A program made the position numbers and the translations under genes. Shown here piece after piece: positions 36,120-48,609 of a DNA stretch of 64,000 nucleotides. Position 1 is the first letter of the stretch; every line of letters starts with the position of its first letter. Source of the DNA: Heterocephalus glaber (Eukaryota > Chordata > Mammalia > Rodentia > Bathyergidae). The stretch spans positions 5,497,695 through 5,561,694 of the forward strand of contig NW_004624848.1 in the NCBI RefSeq assembly GCF_000247695.1, given 5' to 3'. Below the pieces are notes generated by a model. That model worked only from the letters and a program-made list of their open reading frames with translations. It did no database searches and was not told the DNA's origin.

Positions 36120-39100
36120 GTCACCCTGTATATATTTTATTGTCACAAAGTTCATTCTCAGTTTTTAAAATTTGGTATTTCTAAAATGTTTTCTGTTGTT
36201 TTATAACACACAAAGTGATAATAGTAACACAAATATTTTATTTAAATTAATATTTTTTGGTATTTCATGCTTTTCCATATTTTTCAACTCAGGGTACCAA
36301 TATTGTTTGTGTGTCATAGTGCCTGGTAGTCTCCATAAGTGAAATTATTTGTAAAATTGTCATTGTTTTTTAGGAAATATAACCTTTACTTTAAAGTTAT
36401 TAAATGCCAAATTGTAAAGAACTAACTTGTTAAAATGCTTCTAAAAATTGAACATAAATCCCGCATTTTGTTGTATTCATAATTCAATAATATCCATTGA
36501 ATGTGGTAGCTATTCAATACATAGCTACATCTTATTAGATATTAACTATTAATGGTGGGAAATGAATTTCAATTGTTACTTCAAGAGGCATAAAGTTGCA
36601 AGAAGATACACTATGACACATATATCAGAATTTAAAAATGTTACAACTGAAATTATAATTTCAAAGTAGTAATAACATAAATAGAATATTAAAGCAGATA
36701 TAGGAACTACTCTATTTTCAATTCCAAGTCAATATTTGACTTAACTAAATTTAATTCATTCAAATTTACAACATAACTTCATATGGGTTAATTCAGAAAG
36801 TTCACACGCACACTTTTTATTCATTATATGCTGTTTGTCTTAGTTTGTAATCAAGGAAACAGAGTTTAGTATGCACGTAAGTCCCACACTCCAGCAACAA
36901 ATCCTGGCATAACTCTGAACTTCTCTTGTGATACTGCTGTCTCAGTTAAGAATAAGGCCATCCCCTCTGATTATTTTTACTTATAATTTGAAAAAGAAAG
37001 ATATGATAAGTTTCAAAATACCATCAAGGTAAATTGTTTCAGTGCTGTAAAAGTACTATTTATGTTATTCCTATACATTTTTCTTGCAGAATCATGGAGC
37101 TTTTTTTTTGAAAGCTAACATCAACAATTAGTAAATACTGTGATTTAAAACAGTGGCAGTGGCAGTATATCTATGGCACATGTGTTATTGTTTTTCTTTT
37201 AAGACAAAAAATATTGTTGCATGAGTTGTTTTCTCTAAACTAAAACCTGAGTATTCAGGTTTAGTTGCGGTGTCGACAGACACTGCGATAAATGCAGAGT
37301 TGGTTTGGGGTTGCAGTTTAGGCATTCATCCCTAGAGGTTCACCATCCCTGACATAGAACATCAAAACTTGGCCCGAGTGTTCTCCCAGCTACTATGTTT
37401 TATCTGTGTCATATTAAACCTATATATTGATTACTCTAAGTAACCCTCTATGATTGTGCTGAGAAATAATTCCTGTTACACACCCCTGTATCAGTGCTAG
37501 TCTTCTAAACACTAAACAAATTTAACAGTAACACCCTGTTTGCCCCTTTTTATGGAATTCATCCTACTCAGATTATCTGCCCCTTTGTATTTAGGATTTC
37601 TGTTTAGACATTCCATTCCCTATCTGCAGTTCTAACTATCAACTTTCCCCATCTGCCCGGTACTTAGGGATGCATGCCTTCTCTGCTCCAAACTTTCCAG
37701 AAATTCTTCTAGTCTGCTATACTCTTAACCTCTTCTGGTTCATTGTAATACTACTGAAAATTTCATTTTCTGCTTTCCCTCTTCTGTGTTTCAATTACTT
37801 TACAATCCTCAATTCAATACATCCTAGTTTCTGCTTAAATTCTTACTGAAATTAACTTCCCCAGGGTTCTTTTTCTTATCTCTATATTGCCCATATCTCA
37901 AGGCATTGTAGAGAAAAAGGTCAACACGCCAGCATTCATGAGTGTAGATCTAAATATTGGCATTATGAGGAAAGATGGGAAATTTCTTATAAAATAGCAA
38001 TTTATTTTAAATGGTGTTTTGGAATGAGCAACTATATAGAAACATGTTTAATTATTGTGGACTGAGTTTTAAATGTTTCCAATTATTTATAAAGTGAAAA
38101 TTATCCTAAGTATTTATAAAGAGGAATGAGTTATAAATGTGTGACATTTAATTAAGAGGTTATATAGCATATAAATTAAAACAATTACATAAGTATTAAG
38201 AGATGATTTGAATCGATCAAATTTTACTGTAGAGAAAGCTTTGTCAAAAGGGAAATTTAGAAAACATATAATTTTTCCATAGGAACTAAAGAAAAATTGT
38301 ATATCAAGTAGATTAAAAAAATGAAAAATTTCAAGAGTACATAAAATAGTACTATCAAATAAAGGGTGGAAGCCAGTGAATATTTAGACTATTCCTGCAT
38401 TGTTGGAAGAAGTAGCTGTTAACCAACAAGGAACATAGATACTTACATTAGATCATATTTTAAATATAATTAGCAAAACGTATGTAAATATAGAGTCTGG
38501 TACAGTTAAATGTCTAAGTAATAATTCCAGTTGACTGACTCTGACCTAAATTTATAATGTGCCATTTATAGTGCACACCAAGTAGGAAAGTAGATAATCT
38601 ACCAATGTCCTTTGTCTAGAATAAGAGATCAACATTAATCCTCTGAATTACTCAGTAGTGAGCTTCAGTATTACCCAGCAAGCCACTCTATGCTGTAACT
38701 GGGAGTAGAGTCATAGAGTCAAGAGGAAATATTCATTACAGGGTGAGGAAGTAGTTTTATTGGGAGATCACTTTTACTATTTTTAGTGGTCTTACAATTT
38801 TGTTAGCCAAATTAAAGCATTACATGGCAATTCTTATTCAATATTCATCGTACTTTCTTCCAATTTTTTTTGAGACATTATGGTGAGCTAAATAATGATT
38901 TCCCCAGCTCCTGGTGCTAAAGGCGGCTATTCTCCTTTAACAAATGCCATATGGGGGAAGCATTTGGAAGACAGCTTAAGGCCTGGATGGCATTAATTGT
39001 TTTAAATAAAAGGCATAGCAGAATAAAAAAGCGTTTTCCTAGTGATCATTTTAGAACAGGTTATAAATGTGTACAATACAATTCATTTATTCTTTTTTCC

Positions 39101-40240
39101 TCTGTGTCTTGAAATTCAAATCTATACATTAGCAAAACATCACAAATGAAGAAAACTGACATGCTAATGTTGGGAATGTTAATATTGGGAATAACAGAAA
39201 GAAACTAGTTTATTAAAGAGGTTTTGACACCAAGGAATTCCATAAACCTATACCTATACCTATATTGTGGTGTGAGATAAACAGTAAATCTCTGTACAGT
39301 TAATACGTTAAAAGTTTGGTTTCTTTTGCCTAGAGCTGATGTAATTTTTATATTAAATAAAAGACTGGTTTACAATATGTACTGTCTAGAAAGTTCCTAT
39401 ATTTTCAAGGCCTGGTTAATCTAGCACTAGCTTTCCAATCTCTACACATTATTATGTAATATATTCATTAGTCACATCATATTTTCCTACACTATTCATT
39501 AAATATCTTACTTATTTAATATCTAGACTATATCTGGATATGCAATACAAACAGGTCCTTGATATTTGTTCCAAAGGTATAAAATATAAAATTCTCTGTA
39601 TATTGGTTTGGTTGATCACATTTTTGTATAAAGCTTATAATTTTACATCCAGTTTGTTATTTTTCTCCCAGAAATTCCTAGAAGACACTAGGTGAAAGTA
39701 CTGTCTTTTTGCATGTAGTTGTGTTACAAGAGCATAGCATTTAGTTATTTGAAAATGTTAAATGAGCAATCTAATGTTTACTCACGTACTGTTGATCCTC
39801 AAGTTAAATTTTTTCTTAACTGTAAATGTTTTAAACTTGAGTGAATTTTTTAAAAAACTGGTCACTTCTCCAGCATATATTTTGTGTTGCTATGAAAATT
39901 CCAGTTGGTGCACATAACTAAACTTTCATATCCACCATGTCCGTAAAGTGAAGGCAAGGCAAATGATCTTGAGAAAAGGTTTCACTCACAGCAAAAAAAG
40001 CAGATCTTGTAAATTTTATTCCTAACTTTCCACAAAATGATTAACAGGTTGTGACTGCGGTAACATGGCTCTAGCAAAAAGAGAAATTATCCAGTTCTAG
40101 AACTTTTTGTATATATCACTGAAGAATTTTTTTTTTTCTCAGATACTGCATGGCTCAGACGTCTACTTGATACATTAGAGTTCAGTAGACTGAGTCTGTA
40201 ATCATGGTCTATTCATAGAATGCCTTTATTTCTAGCTTTT
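36120..40240. other. AT-rich ORF-free stretch
   Basis: About 4 kb without an open frame above 60 codons on either strand and without recognisable SINEs or LTRs. A hexamer run (ACCTAT)3 lies at 39247-39266. The lack of young repeats could reflect old unique sequence or some conserved non-coding content, which I cannot distinguish by eye. Confidence 0.5.
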
Positions 40241-40244
40241 TTGT

Positions 40245-42050
40245 GCTTTGACTGACAAAATTGTATATATTCAAGGTACACAATAAGTTTTGATATGTGC
40301 ATTCATTTTTGTTGACCATTTCCAATGTTGTATGGAACCCTTTTTTTTTCGGTACCGGGGATTGAACTCAGGTCCTTGCGCTTGCGAGGCAGGCACCAGA
40401 ACCACTGAGCTAGATCCCCGGCCAAACCTTTTTTGCATGATGTAGTCTCACTTCTTGTTGGCTTTTTGTTTTGCTTTTTTCAACGGAGAGGGGTTGTTCT
40501 CTGCTTTTGGTGTCATATCCAATAGAGTAATTCCCAAGACCAGCGTTAGGGTTTTACCTTTGTAGTTTCCTCAAGGGGCTTTATAGTTTCAGGTTGCATG
40601 ACTTAAAATGATTCTCATAGTCAAGTCAACTAACATATCCATTATATCATCTATTTATCTTGCTTTTGCGGGGAAAATACTTGAGGTCTTTTACTGCATT
40701 TTAAGTGTACATAATTATTAATTGCAGTCAGTGTTTTGCACACATATTCAAAACTTTCCTTATACTGTGAGTGTGCACTGTTAAGTCCACATCTCCATGC
40801 TTCCTGCCTGCACCCTTACTGGCAGATTCTGCCGCATTTTTATGAGTTCCACTTTTTTGATTCCAGATATCAGTGAAATTAGGTAGTATTTTTGTCTTTC
40901 CTTGTCAGTCCTACTTTACTTAGAATAATGCCCTCTAGGTTTATCTGTGTTTTCACACATATCAGGCTTTGCTCTTTCAAGTAGAACAATATCCCAGAGT
41001 TTTTAACTCATTCGTCCGTTTACAGAGATGGAGATTGTTTCCATATCTCGGCTACTGTGAACAGTGACAGTATGAACATAGGAGGGCAGAGACTTGTTTG
41101 TGATAGAGATTTTATTTTCCCTGAAAAGAGATCCAATAATAAAATTGCTAGATAAGATGGTAGCTCAGTTTTAATTTTTAAGAAGGCCCATATTATTTTC
41201 CATAATGAATATACTAATTTCTATTTCCACTATGTGCTAGAGTTCCTTTCTCCACATTATAGCCAACCTTCCTATTTTTGACTTTTTGAAAATCATTACC
41301 AACAGGTGACAGCTCATTATGGTTTTGATTTGCATTTCCTTGATGATTAATGAATTTGAGAACCTTTTAATACACCCACTGGCCATTTGTATGTATTATT
41401 TAAGAAAACATCTATTTAGGTTTCATGTTCATTTTGATTCAGGGTAGTTGTTCTTTTGCTTCTTCATAGTGTGAGCTGCCTGCCTATTTGGACTATCAGT
41501 GTTGAAGCTGATGTGCACTCTCAGTCTGTCGGTTTCTTTTTCCTTTGTTTACGGTTTCTCCTGCTCTGCAGCAGCTTTGTAGATTGGCCCAGCGCCGCCC
41601 TGCCCTTCACTGCTTTGGTTTGTTTTTGTCCCTGTACCTTCAGTGTTGCACTGCTGGAAACCATTGCCAGAACTAACATGAAATGCTTTTCCTGACACTT
41701 TCTCCTGAGGCTTTTGCAGTCTGGGGTCTCACATTGAGGCACATGAGATATTTTGTGTCATCTTCTGTGTTCTGTGAAAGACAAGAGTCCGATTTCATTC
41801 CTCAGCCTGTACCAGGTCCCTAGCGCTGCACACTGAATAGGCTACGCTTCCCTCTCATGCGTGCTCAGCCTCTCTGACTGGGATTCAGCTTTCTATGTTT
41901 AGGGTTACTTCTAGCTTCTCTCTCAGTCCCATTCTCTATGAATTTGTGTTTATTGCAATGTTGTATTTTGAATGCTAGATATTCATAATTTAATTTGAAA
42001 TCAAGAAGTGTGATGTTCCCAAATTTGGTCTTTTTCTTAATTTTATGAAA
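40245..42050 (-). mobile_element. Long ancient L1 (L1M-like), 3'UTR and ORF2 C-terminal part
   Basis: Reading the minus strand from 42050 to 40245 gives old L1 ORF2 followed by its 3'UTR. Plus-strand landmarks are 'TATATTCAAGGTACACAATA' near the 3' end (40265), 'TAGAATAATGCCCTCTAGG' (40921), 'GGTTTTGATTTGCATTTCC' (41320) and 'GAAATCAAGAAGTGTGATG' (41997). A piece at about 40480-40610 ('TTTGGTGTCATATCCAATAG') belongs further upstream in ORF2, so a rearrangement or second fragment is present. Two ORFs near 41.5-41.7 kb are shadows of it. Confidence 0.65.
40341..40423 (-). repeat. ID-type SINE nested in the old L1
   Basis: The minus strand has GGCCGGGGATCTAGCTCAGT at the head, GAGTTCAATCCCCGGTACC at the B-box and a 9-base A-tail. 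It is inserted in the L1 3'UTR region. Confidence 0.93.
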
Positions 42051-42349
42051 AAAATAAAACCAAATTTTATAACAAAATAGTAAGAGAATAACAATAATTA
42101 GACACTGCAAATCATAATTTTAAAAGTAGTTACTCAGAGCACAAGATGGAGCCAAAATAGTCTCTTAAAGAAAAGAAAAGAAAATAATAGCACAAACTTC
42201 CTTCTCAAGGTTCTAAGAGAAAATAGAATATAAATGAAACATATTACCACATATATTAAAATCATTTTGAACCCACAAAATAGGTAAATTGAGCAAGTAT
42301 TTGAATATTTCCCTACTTTCTATTTATCTATCTTCTATTTGGAGATTAT

Positions 42350-44200
42350 AGATATAATATAATATATATAATGATATTTGACTGTGTGTCTGATTTACTT
42401 CACTCAACATTATGTCTCAAGTTTCATCCATCTACCTTATTAATCCCTCAAGTTGCTCTTTATGGCAGAGTAGTATTCTTGTGAATAAATACCACATTTT
42501 CCTTATGTATTCATTTGTTGATGAACTTATACACTGTTTTCAAGATCTAGCTATTATAAACCGTGCTGCTAGAAACGTGGGTATGCATGTATCCCTGTAA
42601 CTGATGGTTCTAACTCTTCAGCAAGATACCTAAAAGGGGAATATTTGAGTCAGTGGAATTTCTATTTGTAGTTTTTTAAGGAATCTCCACACAAATTTCC
42701 ACCGTGGTTGTACTAGTTTACATTGACACCAACGAGGTAGAAGAGTTCTTTTCCCCCACATCCTCACCAGCATTTGTTATTATTACATTTTTGATGATAG
42801 CCATCCTTTCTGAGATAAAATGGCATCTCAGTGTAGTTTTAATTTACATTCCTTGAATGGCCAGCAATGTCAAACATTTCTTCATGAATTTATTGATCAC
42901 CTGTACTTCTGAGAAGTGTCTGTTAATTTTGGTTGCCCATGTTTTCATTAGGTCCTTTTGGGACACCTATCATTTTTGAGTTCTGTACATATTCTTGTTG
43001 TTAGTCCTCTGCCTAAGGAATAGTTGGTAAACATTTTTCCCTTTCTGTATGTTGTCTCTTTACTCTTTTGGTTGTTTCCTTCACTGTGCAGAGGATTTTT
43101 AATTTTTTTTTAGAGGGGAAGGGGTTTATTTGGCTTACAGTTTGTAGAGGTTTCAGTCCATGGTCAGCTGGCTCCGGAAGCTAGGATGGCAAACAAGCAT
43201 CACAGAAGAGAAACAACATGGCGCACACAAGGCAGCAAAGGTAACAAGAGAATTTAACCGCATCTTTCTGCCCCTTTTATCTTATTCAGACTGCCGAGAT
43301 TAGGGCGGTGCCAAACTAATTGCTCACATGTAGTGGTTTAGTAATCACACGCCCTTACCCCAGCATCACGCATTCCAGATTCACCTACCTCTGAAAGAGA
43401 AAGCCCCACCTCACCTGCGTGAAGCTTTCGGGAGGACATCTGAGCACAAACCATAACTTTCCACCCTGCCCGCCCCCCCCCCAAAGACTCATGCGTGTCC
43501 CTTTATGCAAAAAGCACTGAGTCCATCTCTAAGGGTTGCCAAAGTCCCAACAGTTTCAGCATTGCTGAGAAGTCCAAGTCCCAAGTCCCCTCTGAGATGT
43601 AAGGCAAACTCTTGGCTGCAGGCCCCTGCACAAATGAAGAGAAAGTCAAACACTCCCAACATTCAATGGCACAAGAGAGACATTTCCATTCCCAAAGGTA
43701 CAAGTAGAGGATACAAAGGAAGGGGACCAAAGCATGTCCAGAATCCAGTAGGGCAAACATGAAGTCCCAGAGGTCCACTTCCAGCATCCCCAGCAATCTG
43801 TGGCAAGTTGTGAACTCCAGAGGGTTTTGCTGCCCCACGCCTATGGCACTTTTAGTAATCTTGGTTTTATTTCTTATGCCATTGGACATTGGAGTTTTGT
43901 TCAGGAAGTCCTTGCTAAACACATATCAAGAATTACACCTAGTGTAGCTTCCCACAGATTAATTGTTTCTGTTTTAGTGTTTAGATCTTTAACCCATTTT
44001 TATTTTGCTTTAGTAAATGGTGAGACATATGGGTTTAGATCCCAGTTTTTCGCATGCAGATAGCCAGTTTTCCCAGCAACATTTATTAAATGACTCTACT
44101 TGCATAATGTTTCATTTTTATAACACAAGATGATGTTTGGAACTGAAGGTTTGATTCTGGGATTCTTTGCTCCTGTTACTATCAACTCAGTGCCAATTGT
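42350..44200 (-). mobile_element. L1 ORF2 C-terminal region, split by an LTR element
   Basis: The left part (42350-43107) is reverse-strand ORF2: 'TCAAGTTTCATCCATC', 'GGCAGAGTAGTATTCTTG', 'CTATTATAAACCGTGCTGC' and 'CACAGTGTCC'-like text reduced to 'TTCACTGTGCAGAGG' at the break. The right part resumes at about 43845 with 'TAATCTTGGTTTTATTTC', 'AGGAAGTCCTTGCTAAAC', 'CAGATAGCCAGTTTTCCC' and 'AGCAACATTTATTAAATG', which is the next upstream section of ORF2. The pieces join in order when 43108-43840 is removed. Confidence 0.75.
43108..43840 (-). mobile_element. MaLR-type LTR plus partial internal region, nested in L1
   Basis: An LTR at about 43113-43457 (GGTTTATTTGGCTTACAG, 'GGTTTCAGTCCATGGTCAG', ending 'CATCTGAGCACAAACCATAA') is joined to internal-type sequence at 43457-43840 ('TCCACCCTGCCC', 'TTTCAGCATTGCTGAGAAG', 'CCCCTCTGAGATGTAAGGC', 'CCAGTAGGGCAAACATG'). 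This corresponds to the 3' end of a MaLR retrotransposon on the minus strand. MaLRs lack an envelope gene, and no intact frame is present. The 139-codon minus frame here is a chance product. Confidence 0.6.
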
Positions 44201-44389
44201 ACTCTCTACCAAGTAGCAGTGTATAAATCTACTGAAAAGAAGCAAATGTGTATAAGGCTAACAGGGTGTCTTGCCAGTGCTCACAAGGAAATAAAACACA
44301 ATGTGTTAAAATTGTTATATTTTCCGGCATTGCCGAATCTTTCTCCCCATTATCTGTTGCTATGTTACACATCACTGCAGGACTTCGAG

Positions 44390-44790
44390 TCTTGGCCAAC
44401 AAGCATGTGAGCTATCTGAGCCCATGTGTCCTCAGCCAGTGTGCGCAGAGCGGGCCCAGGAGGCCCTGGCCGGGTGCCTGCTGCAGCTGACGGTGAGCTG
44501 GGGCCCGTCGGGTTTGGCTTTGCTGTTTGTTTGGTTTCCTGCACAGCTCTGGGGCCCTGGCTGAAATCAATCAGGGCACCAAAGCTGTGCCACGTGGTTC
44601 CTCGTCTTCCTGGCACCTGGCCCAAGCTCACAAGGTGCAAGGGAGCGAGGGAAGGTGGGCAAGACCTCCCAAAGTCTGATACTGAGGCTCGGCGCAGCAT
44701 CACCTGCCTACTCACTTTGCCAGGGCAGGTGCTGGGGAGCTCAGAACCAGGAAGAAGGAGAGACTCCAGCCCTCTCTCACGCAAACGAAC
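44390..44790. other. GC-rich block, unclassified
   Basis: A GC-rich stretch with long overlapping open frames on both strands (140 codons +, 188 codons -). It may be an old LTR or a gene fragment. Overlapping antisense openness and the lack of a family match argue that composition, not selection, keeps it open. Confidence 0.3.
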
Positions 44791-45996
44791 ACATGGAAAA
44801 GACGTAAATCGTTCTGCAAAGAGCATGGACATGAAAAAGCATGAATAATGTTGGCCCCTTTTCAAATCTGCCACAATTGAACTTATAGTCTTACACATTT
44901 GTAGAGCAATGATTAACAACGTTCCCAGCAACTGAATACTCTGAAGCTCTCCTCTGGATCAATGGCTGTTTGCCTGCATCATTACAGTATTAGAAACAAG
45001 TTATTGCCTGAGATCTCAAGTTTCCGCCTACCTCCTCATTCCACTACTTGCTCCATGGTGTACTTAACGACCTCCTCCCTCGGGCTTTGTCTCCTCAGGA
45101 TACTACTAACTGCAATAAAGTGTACTCGTTAATAGCCTAATGTAGAAGTTAACTGAATTTCACTATTAGTCAACATCAGCCAAGGTCATTGTAAGTTGGC
45201 TTCTGTGTTAGCAGGAATCTATTAATATCAGGAAATACCAAGCAGTTAATAGCTACATTTTGTTTTGTTACTTTCAGTTTCTGTCTCCTTGACTTTTAAT
45301 AGATAGAAACTCGTATCAAACCTTACAGTTATGAATTAAAATGCCTATCCTAGTGACTTATTAATGCAGAAGTGATTAACCTTTCATTAAAACTTGATAT
45401 AAAATTCTTCCTTCCATAAATCTCTCTATGTTATTACTCAAGCCCCAAAGGAAGATACATCAAATGTAAGATAGCTTGATGTTTTAAAACACTTCTGCAT
45501 CTCAGAGACTCACAAATCTGGAATTGTCTAGTTTCTTCTCCAGTCTTTCTTTCCCCTTCATGATGAAAAGAGCTAAGTCTCACCAATTGTCATGTACTTA
45601 AAAAGATACGTCCTCTCAACCCCTTCAGGATCAGTAAGTGAAATGAAGTAAGTGCTCTGCTGTAATTACGGGGAAATGTCTAAATGAAGAGCGTAAACAA
45701 ATTTTATACTTTAGTAAAATATTTTACCCTTTGACTCGATGTCAAATTAACTTTATGTGTCTCTGTACCGCTAATCTGTTATGTTACTGACACAAACTGA
45801 AGAAGGACCCCCACTGCTTTGGGACACAGCGGCCTGAGCATAAACACAGGGTCCTGATTTCTGTAACTGAGAGAAGTTCTGTGTCTCCATCAGGGGGCCT
45901 TTTCAAAGCGTCTGCTGTATTTATTCCTTTGGGTCCACGGGTTTAGGGTTCTATGGTGACAGCCTGGCTGTCAGCTAACTCAGTTATCATCTTTAC

Positions 45997-46251
45997 CTGC
46001 CTTCTGCTTGGACTCTAGTTTTCTTTGGTAGAACACACCTTCCTGGGCTTGTGAGGGGCTACCCATAGGGTGTGGGCCACTGGAGCTGGGCTGGAGCAGA
46101 GCTGTTGCTGTCTCAAGCGTCTGCTCCCTGGCTGCCAGCAGGCTGTTCTGAATCGTTTTGTTGTATCCATTAACAAAGCAAACAGATGCAAAACACCAAA
46201 CCTCAACTTTTTCATCTTGGCCCCTCTCCTCTACTGTCTTAGTGGGGGACC
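45997..46251 (-). CDS. Candidate internal coding exon, 255 bp, phase 1-1, gene unknown
   Basis: On the minus strand a strong acceptor (GAATTCATTTTTCTCAG|GG, cut after 46252) opens a 255-bp segment with no stop in one frame. It closes with a near-perfect donor (AAGGCAG|GTAAAG, intron starting at 45996). The length is 85 codons exactly, and both borders fall after the first codon base, so the exon could be skipped or included without frameshift. The peptide has a hydrophobic/Cys stretch (VEVWCFASVCFVNGY), a helix-like SLLAAREQTLETATALL, a Ser/Pro/Gly-rich segment and a basic end RKLESKQKA. I see no domain I can name, no SINE/LTR/L1 similarity and no partner exon in the window. It could be a real exon of a gene with very long introns, or chance. 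Confidence 0.3.
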
Positions 46252-46309
46252 CTGAGAAAAATGAATTCAGACCGCCATGCTGCATTCGGAATCTGAGGAT
46301 CAATGCTGG

Positions 46310-47760
46310 CTATTAAATAAAGGAGCTCATAGATACACGCTTTCTTTCCCTAAGACTCTGCCAGCTATAGAATCTAGAATATTCGTGACAATCCAAAGGA
46401 GCTTTGGAGATATATTAACTTTTTACTCAAGTTTCTTGATAGTGAAAATCAGCTTAAACGTTGTAACACCTATTAAGACCATATTCCATTTAGGGATTTT
46501 AAAGCTGCTACCACATGTAGCAAGAGATTCCTTTTAATCTGCATAGAGAAGAACGGGGCTATGAGGTGCTTATTTCTCATTGTTTTGAAAAAAACAGAAG
46601 CAGTAGAGAAATAGCTGAGTAAAACATTACTACAGTAAGTTACATTTCATGCATTCAGAAACATATAACAGCACTTGGGATCAGATTTCTGATAAGTATG
46701 GAATGAGAAAGGATGATTTCTTTCTTAATAAGAGAAGACAAATGAGGAACCTGGCTATAAGCCAGGCAATGGAGAAGCAGTAAGGGGCACATCAGCTATG
46801 ATGCCTGCCCTGGTGTGTGTACAGACTAATGATAAAGACACGCATTAAACCATTATTATAAAAGTGCCCAACATAGACAGAAAGGGAAGGCACAAGAGCT
46901 GCATTAGGATGAAGTTTAATAAGTAGAATTGTGGAAGGGTAGTGGAACTCTCCTCATGTGTTTATCTGCTTTCTCGACATGTCTTTTCTCAAATTCAGTG
47001 AATGGTTGAATGTGTGGATATGTGACCAGTAATGAGTTAGTCAGAAGTCCTCTGAAAGTGTTCAAAGAAAATTAGAGGAAATCACATTTTTCCTCTTTCC
47101 GAGGGAAATTTGAATGTATGCATTCAGAAAATCAGTGTTGAGCTATCTTGAAACATGAAGAAGGATCACATGTCCTATAAGACAGTCAATGATGGTGCAG
47201 AGTAACCAGAATCGGGGACCAAAGTAGGGGCCTTGCTGCCCCCAAGTTTCTCTTTCCAATTATAAGTGGATAGCTCAAGTCAATATTTCCTCTTATTAGG
47301 GTTCAGATTGATTTTCTGTCCCCAACAAACAAAAGATCCTCCTTAATATAAAAGTTGATAATGACTACAAGTGAATTTATAAAAATGTGAAAGCAGTTGT
47401 GAACAATGACTTAGAATCTATGCATATTCCTTTAACTGTACTGGAGAAGCCATTGATGTTTTCTTTGATATATCTATACCTATACCTATACCTATATCAT
47501 CTACAGCAGGATTTACCTTCAAGGTATATAATTGCCAATTAATTACCTTCTACTAAGTTCTGAATTAATTGAGAAGCACATGTAGGAAATAACTAAAAGA
47601 CAATTTACTTATTTTGTTTCAACTTGATGCAACATATAGTCTTCTTATTCTTATTTTCCTTGAACTAAAGCTATCCACACAGCTATAAAAAGTGTATAGA
47701 AAACTGAAAGCTTTCCTTAGCAGAGAGACTGCATAGCAAAGCATCTGTTTGTGTTGCCTT
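46310..47760. other. AT-rich DNA, nothing recognised
   Basis: A short (ACCTAT)n hexamer tract is at 47473-47497, the same unit as at 39.25 kb. No gene or SINE seen. Confidence 0.45.
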
Positions 47761-47765
47761 TCTTA

Positions 47766-48232
47766 TTTGTGTTAGTCAGTTTTACAATATTGTGACAGAC
47801 CTAGTAATAACGACTTAGAAGAGGAAGGGTTTACTTGGTTTATGATTTCAGAGGTGTCAGTTCATGGTCATCTGGCTCCACTGCTTTTAGCCCCATGATG
47901 AGGCAGCAACATCATGGCACAAAGCTGTGGTGGAGGGAAGCTGCTCAAGCCATCTCAGCCAAGAAGCTGAGAAAGAAAGAAAGAGCAAGAGATGAAGGGA
48001 TGAGGGACAAGGTAGAGCCTTCTAGGTCATGCCCCTAGTGACCTGCTCTATCCGAGGAGGCCCTGCTTCTCAAGTTTCTGCTACCTCCCACCAATGCCAT
48101 CAAAATATGAATCTATCAAAGGATTAATCTACTGAGGAGGTTAAAGCTCTCCTGATCTAATCACCTTCCAAAATTTCCACCTCAAATCACATGAGCCTTC
48201 TGGGTGGACAATTTGCATCCAAACCATAAGAC
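47766..48232 (-). mobile_element. MaLR-type solo LTR, near full length
   Basis: The plus strand opens GTGTTAGTCAGTTTTACAAT with 'GTGACAGACCTAG', 'GGAAGGGTTTACTTGG', 'CAGTTCATGGTCATCTGGC' and 'CATGATGAGGCAGCAAC'. It closes 'GGATTAATCTACTGAGGAGG', 'TTCCACCTCAAATCACATG' and 'GCATCCAAACCATAAGAC'. It is a clear reverse-strand copy of the same LTR family as at 31.6, 43.1 and 62.5 kb. A GAAA-rich stretch inside gives the 67-codon basic open frame. Confidence 0.7.
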
Positions 48233-48391
48233 TGATATTACTGAGATCCAGAAACATTGTTGGATAGTTTCTTTTCTTTTTCTTTTGTTGCAAAAATCCT
48301 CAATATATTAATTGTGGTTTTTTGAATGAAATAGCCTGACACTATACACATTCTTTCCTTTTATTTTTTCAGGATTTCTCTATTTTTGTTT

Positions 48392-48600
48392 TATTTTATT
48401 TTTATTGGTACATATTTGCAGTATGTAAGGATTGCATTCCTTGTGGGGAGTTGGTCTGTGTACACAGCACATCTTAATTCCCTTTTCGTCCCCTCTCCTG
48501 CCTTCCCTCTCCTTCCATGTCTTGGTCCCCTTCCTTTTTGCAAAAGACCTATGTAATCATTTCTAAACAAAAAGTATTCTCTTTTTCTATTATTATCATT
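48392..48600 (-). mobile_element. L1 3'UTR fragment, second subfamily
   Basis: 'ATTGGTACATATTTGCAG', 'GGATTGCATTCCTTGTGG', 'CTGTGTACACAGCACATC' and 'CTTGGTCCCCTTCC' form a 3'UTR also seen at 57.4-57.56 kb. It differs from the 15.7 and 60.2 kb type but starts with the same ATTGGTACAT end. Confidence 0.55.
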
Positions 48601-48609
48601 TTGTATAAT

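Noticed and set aside
44365..44931. 188-codon minus-strand frame, the longest in the window
   Set aside because: A plus-strand frame of 140 codons overlaps it, composition is GC-rich, and I see no domain or splice pattern supporting either strand.
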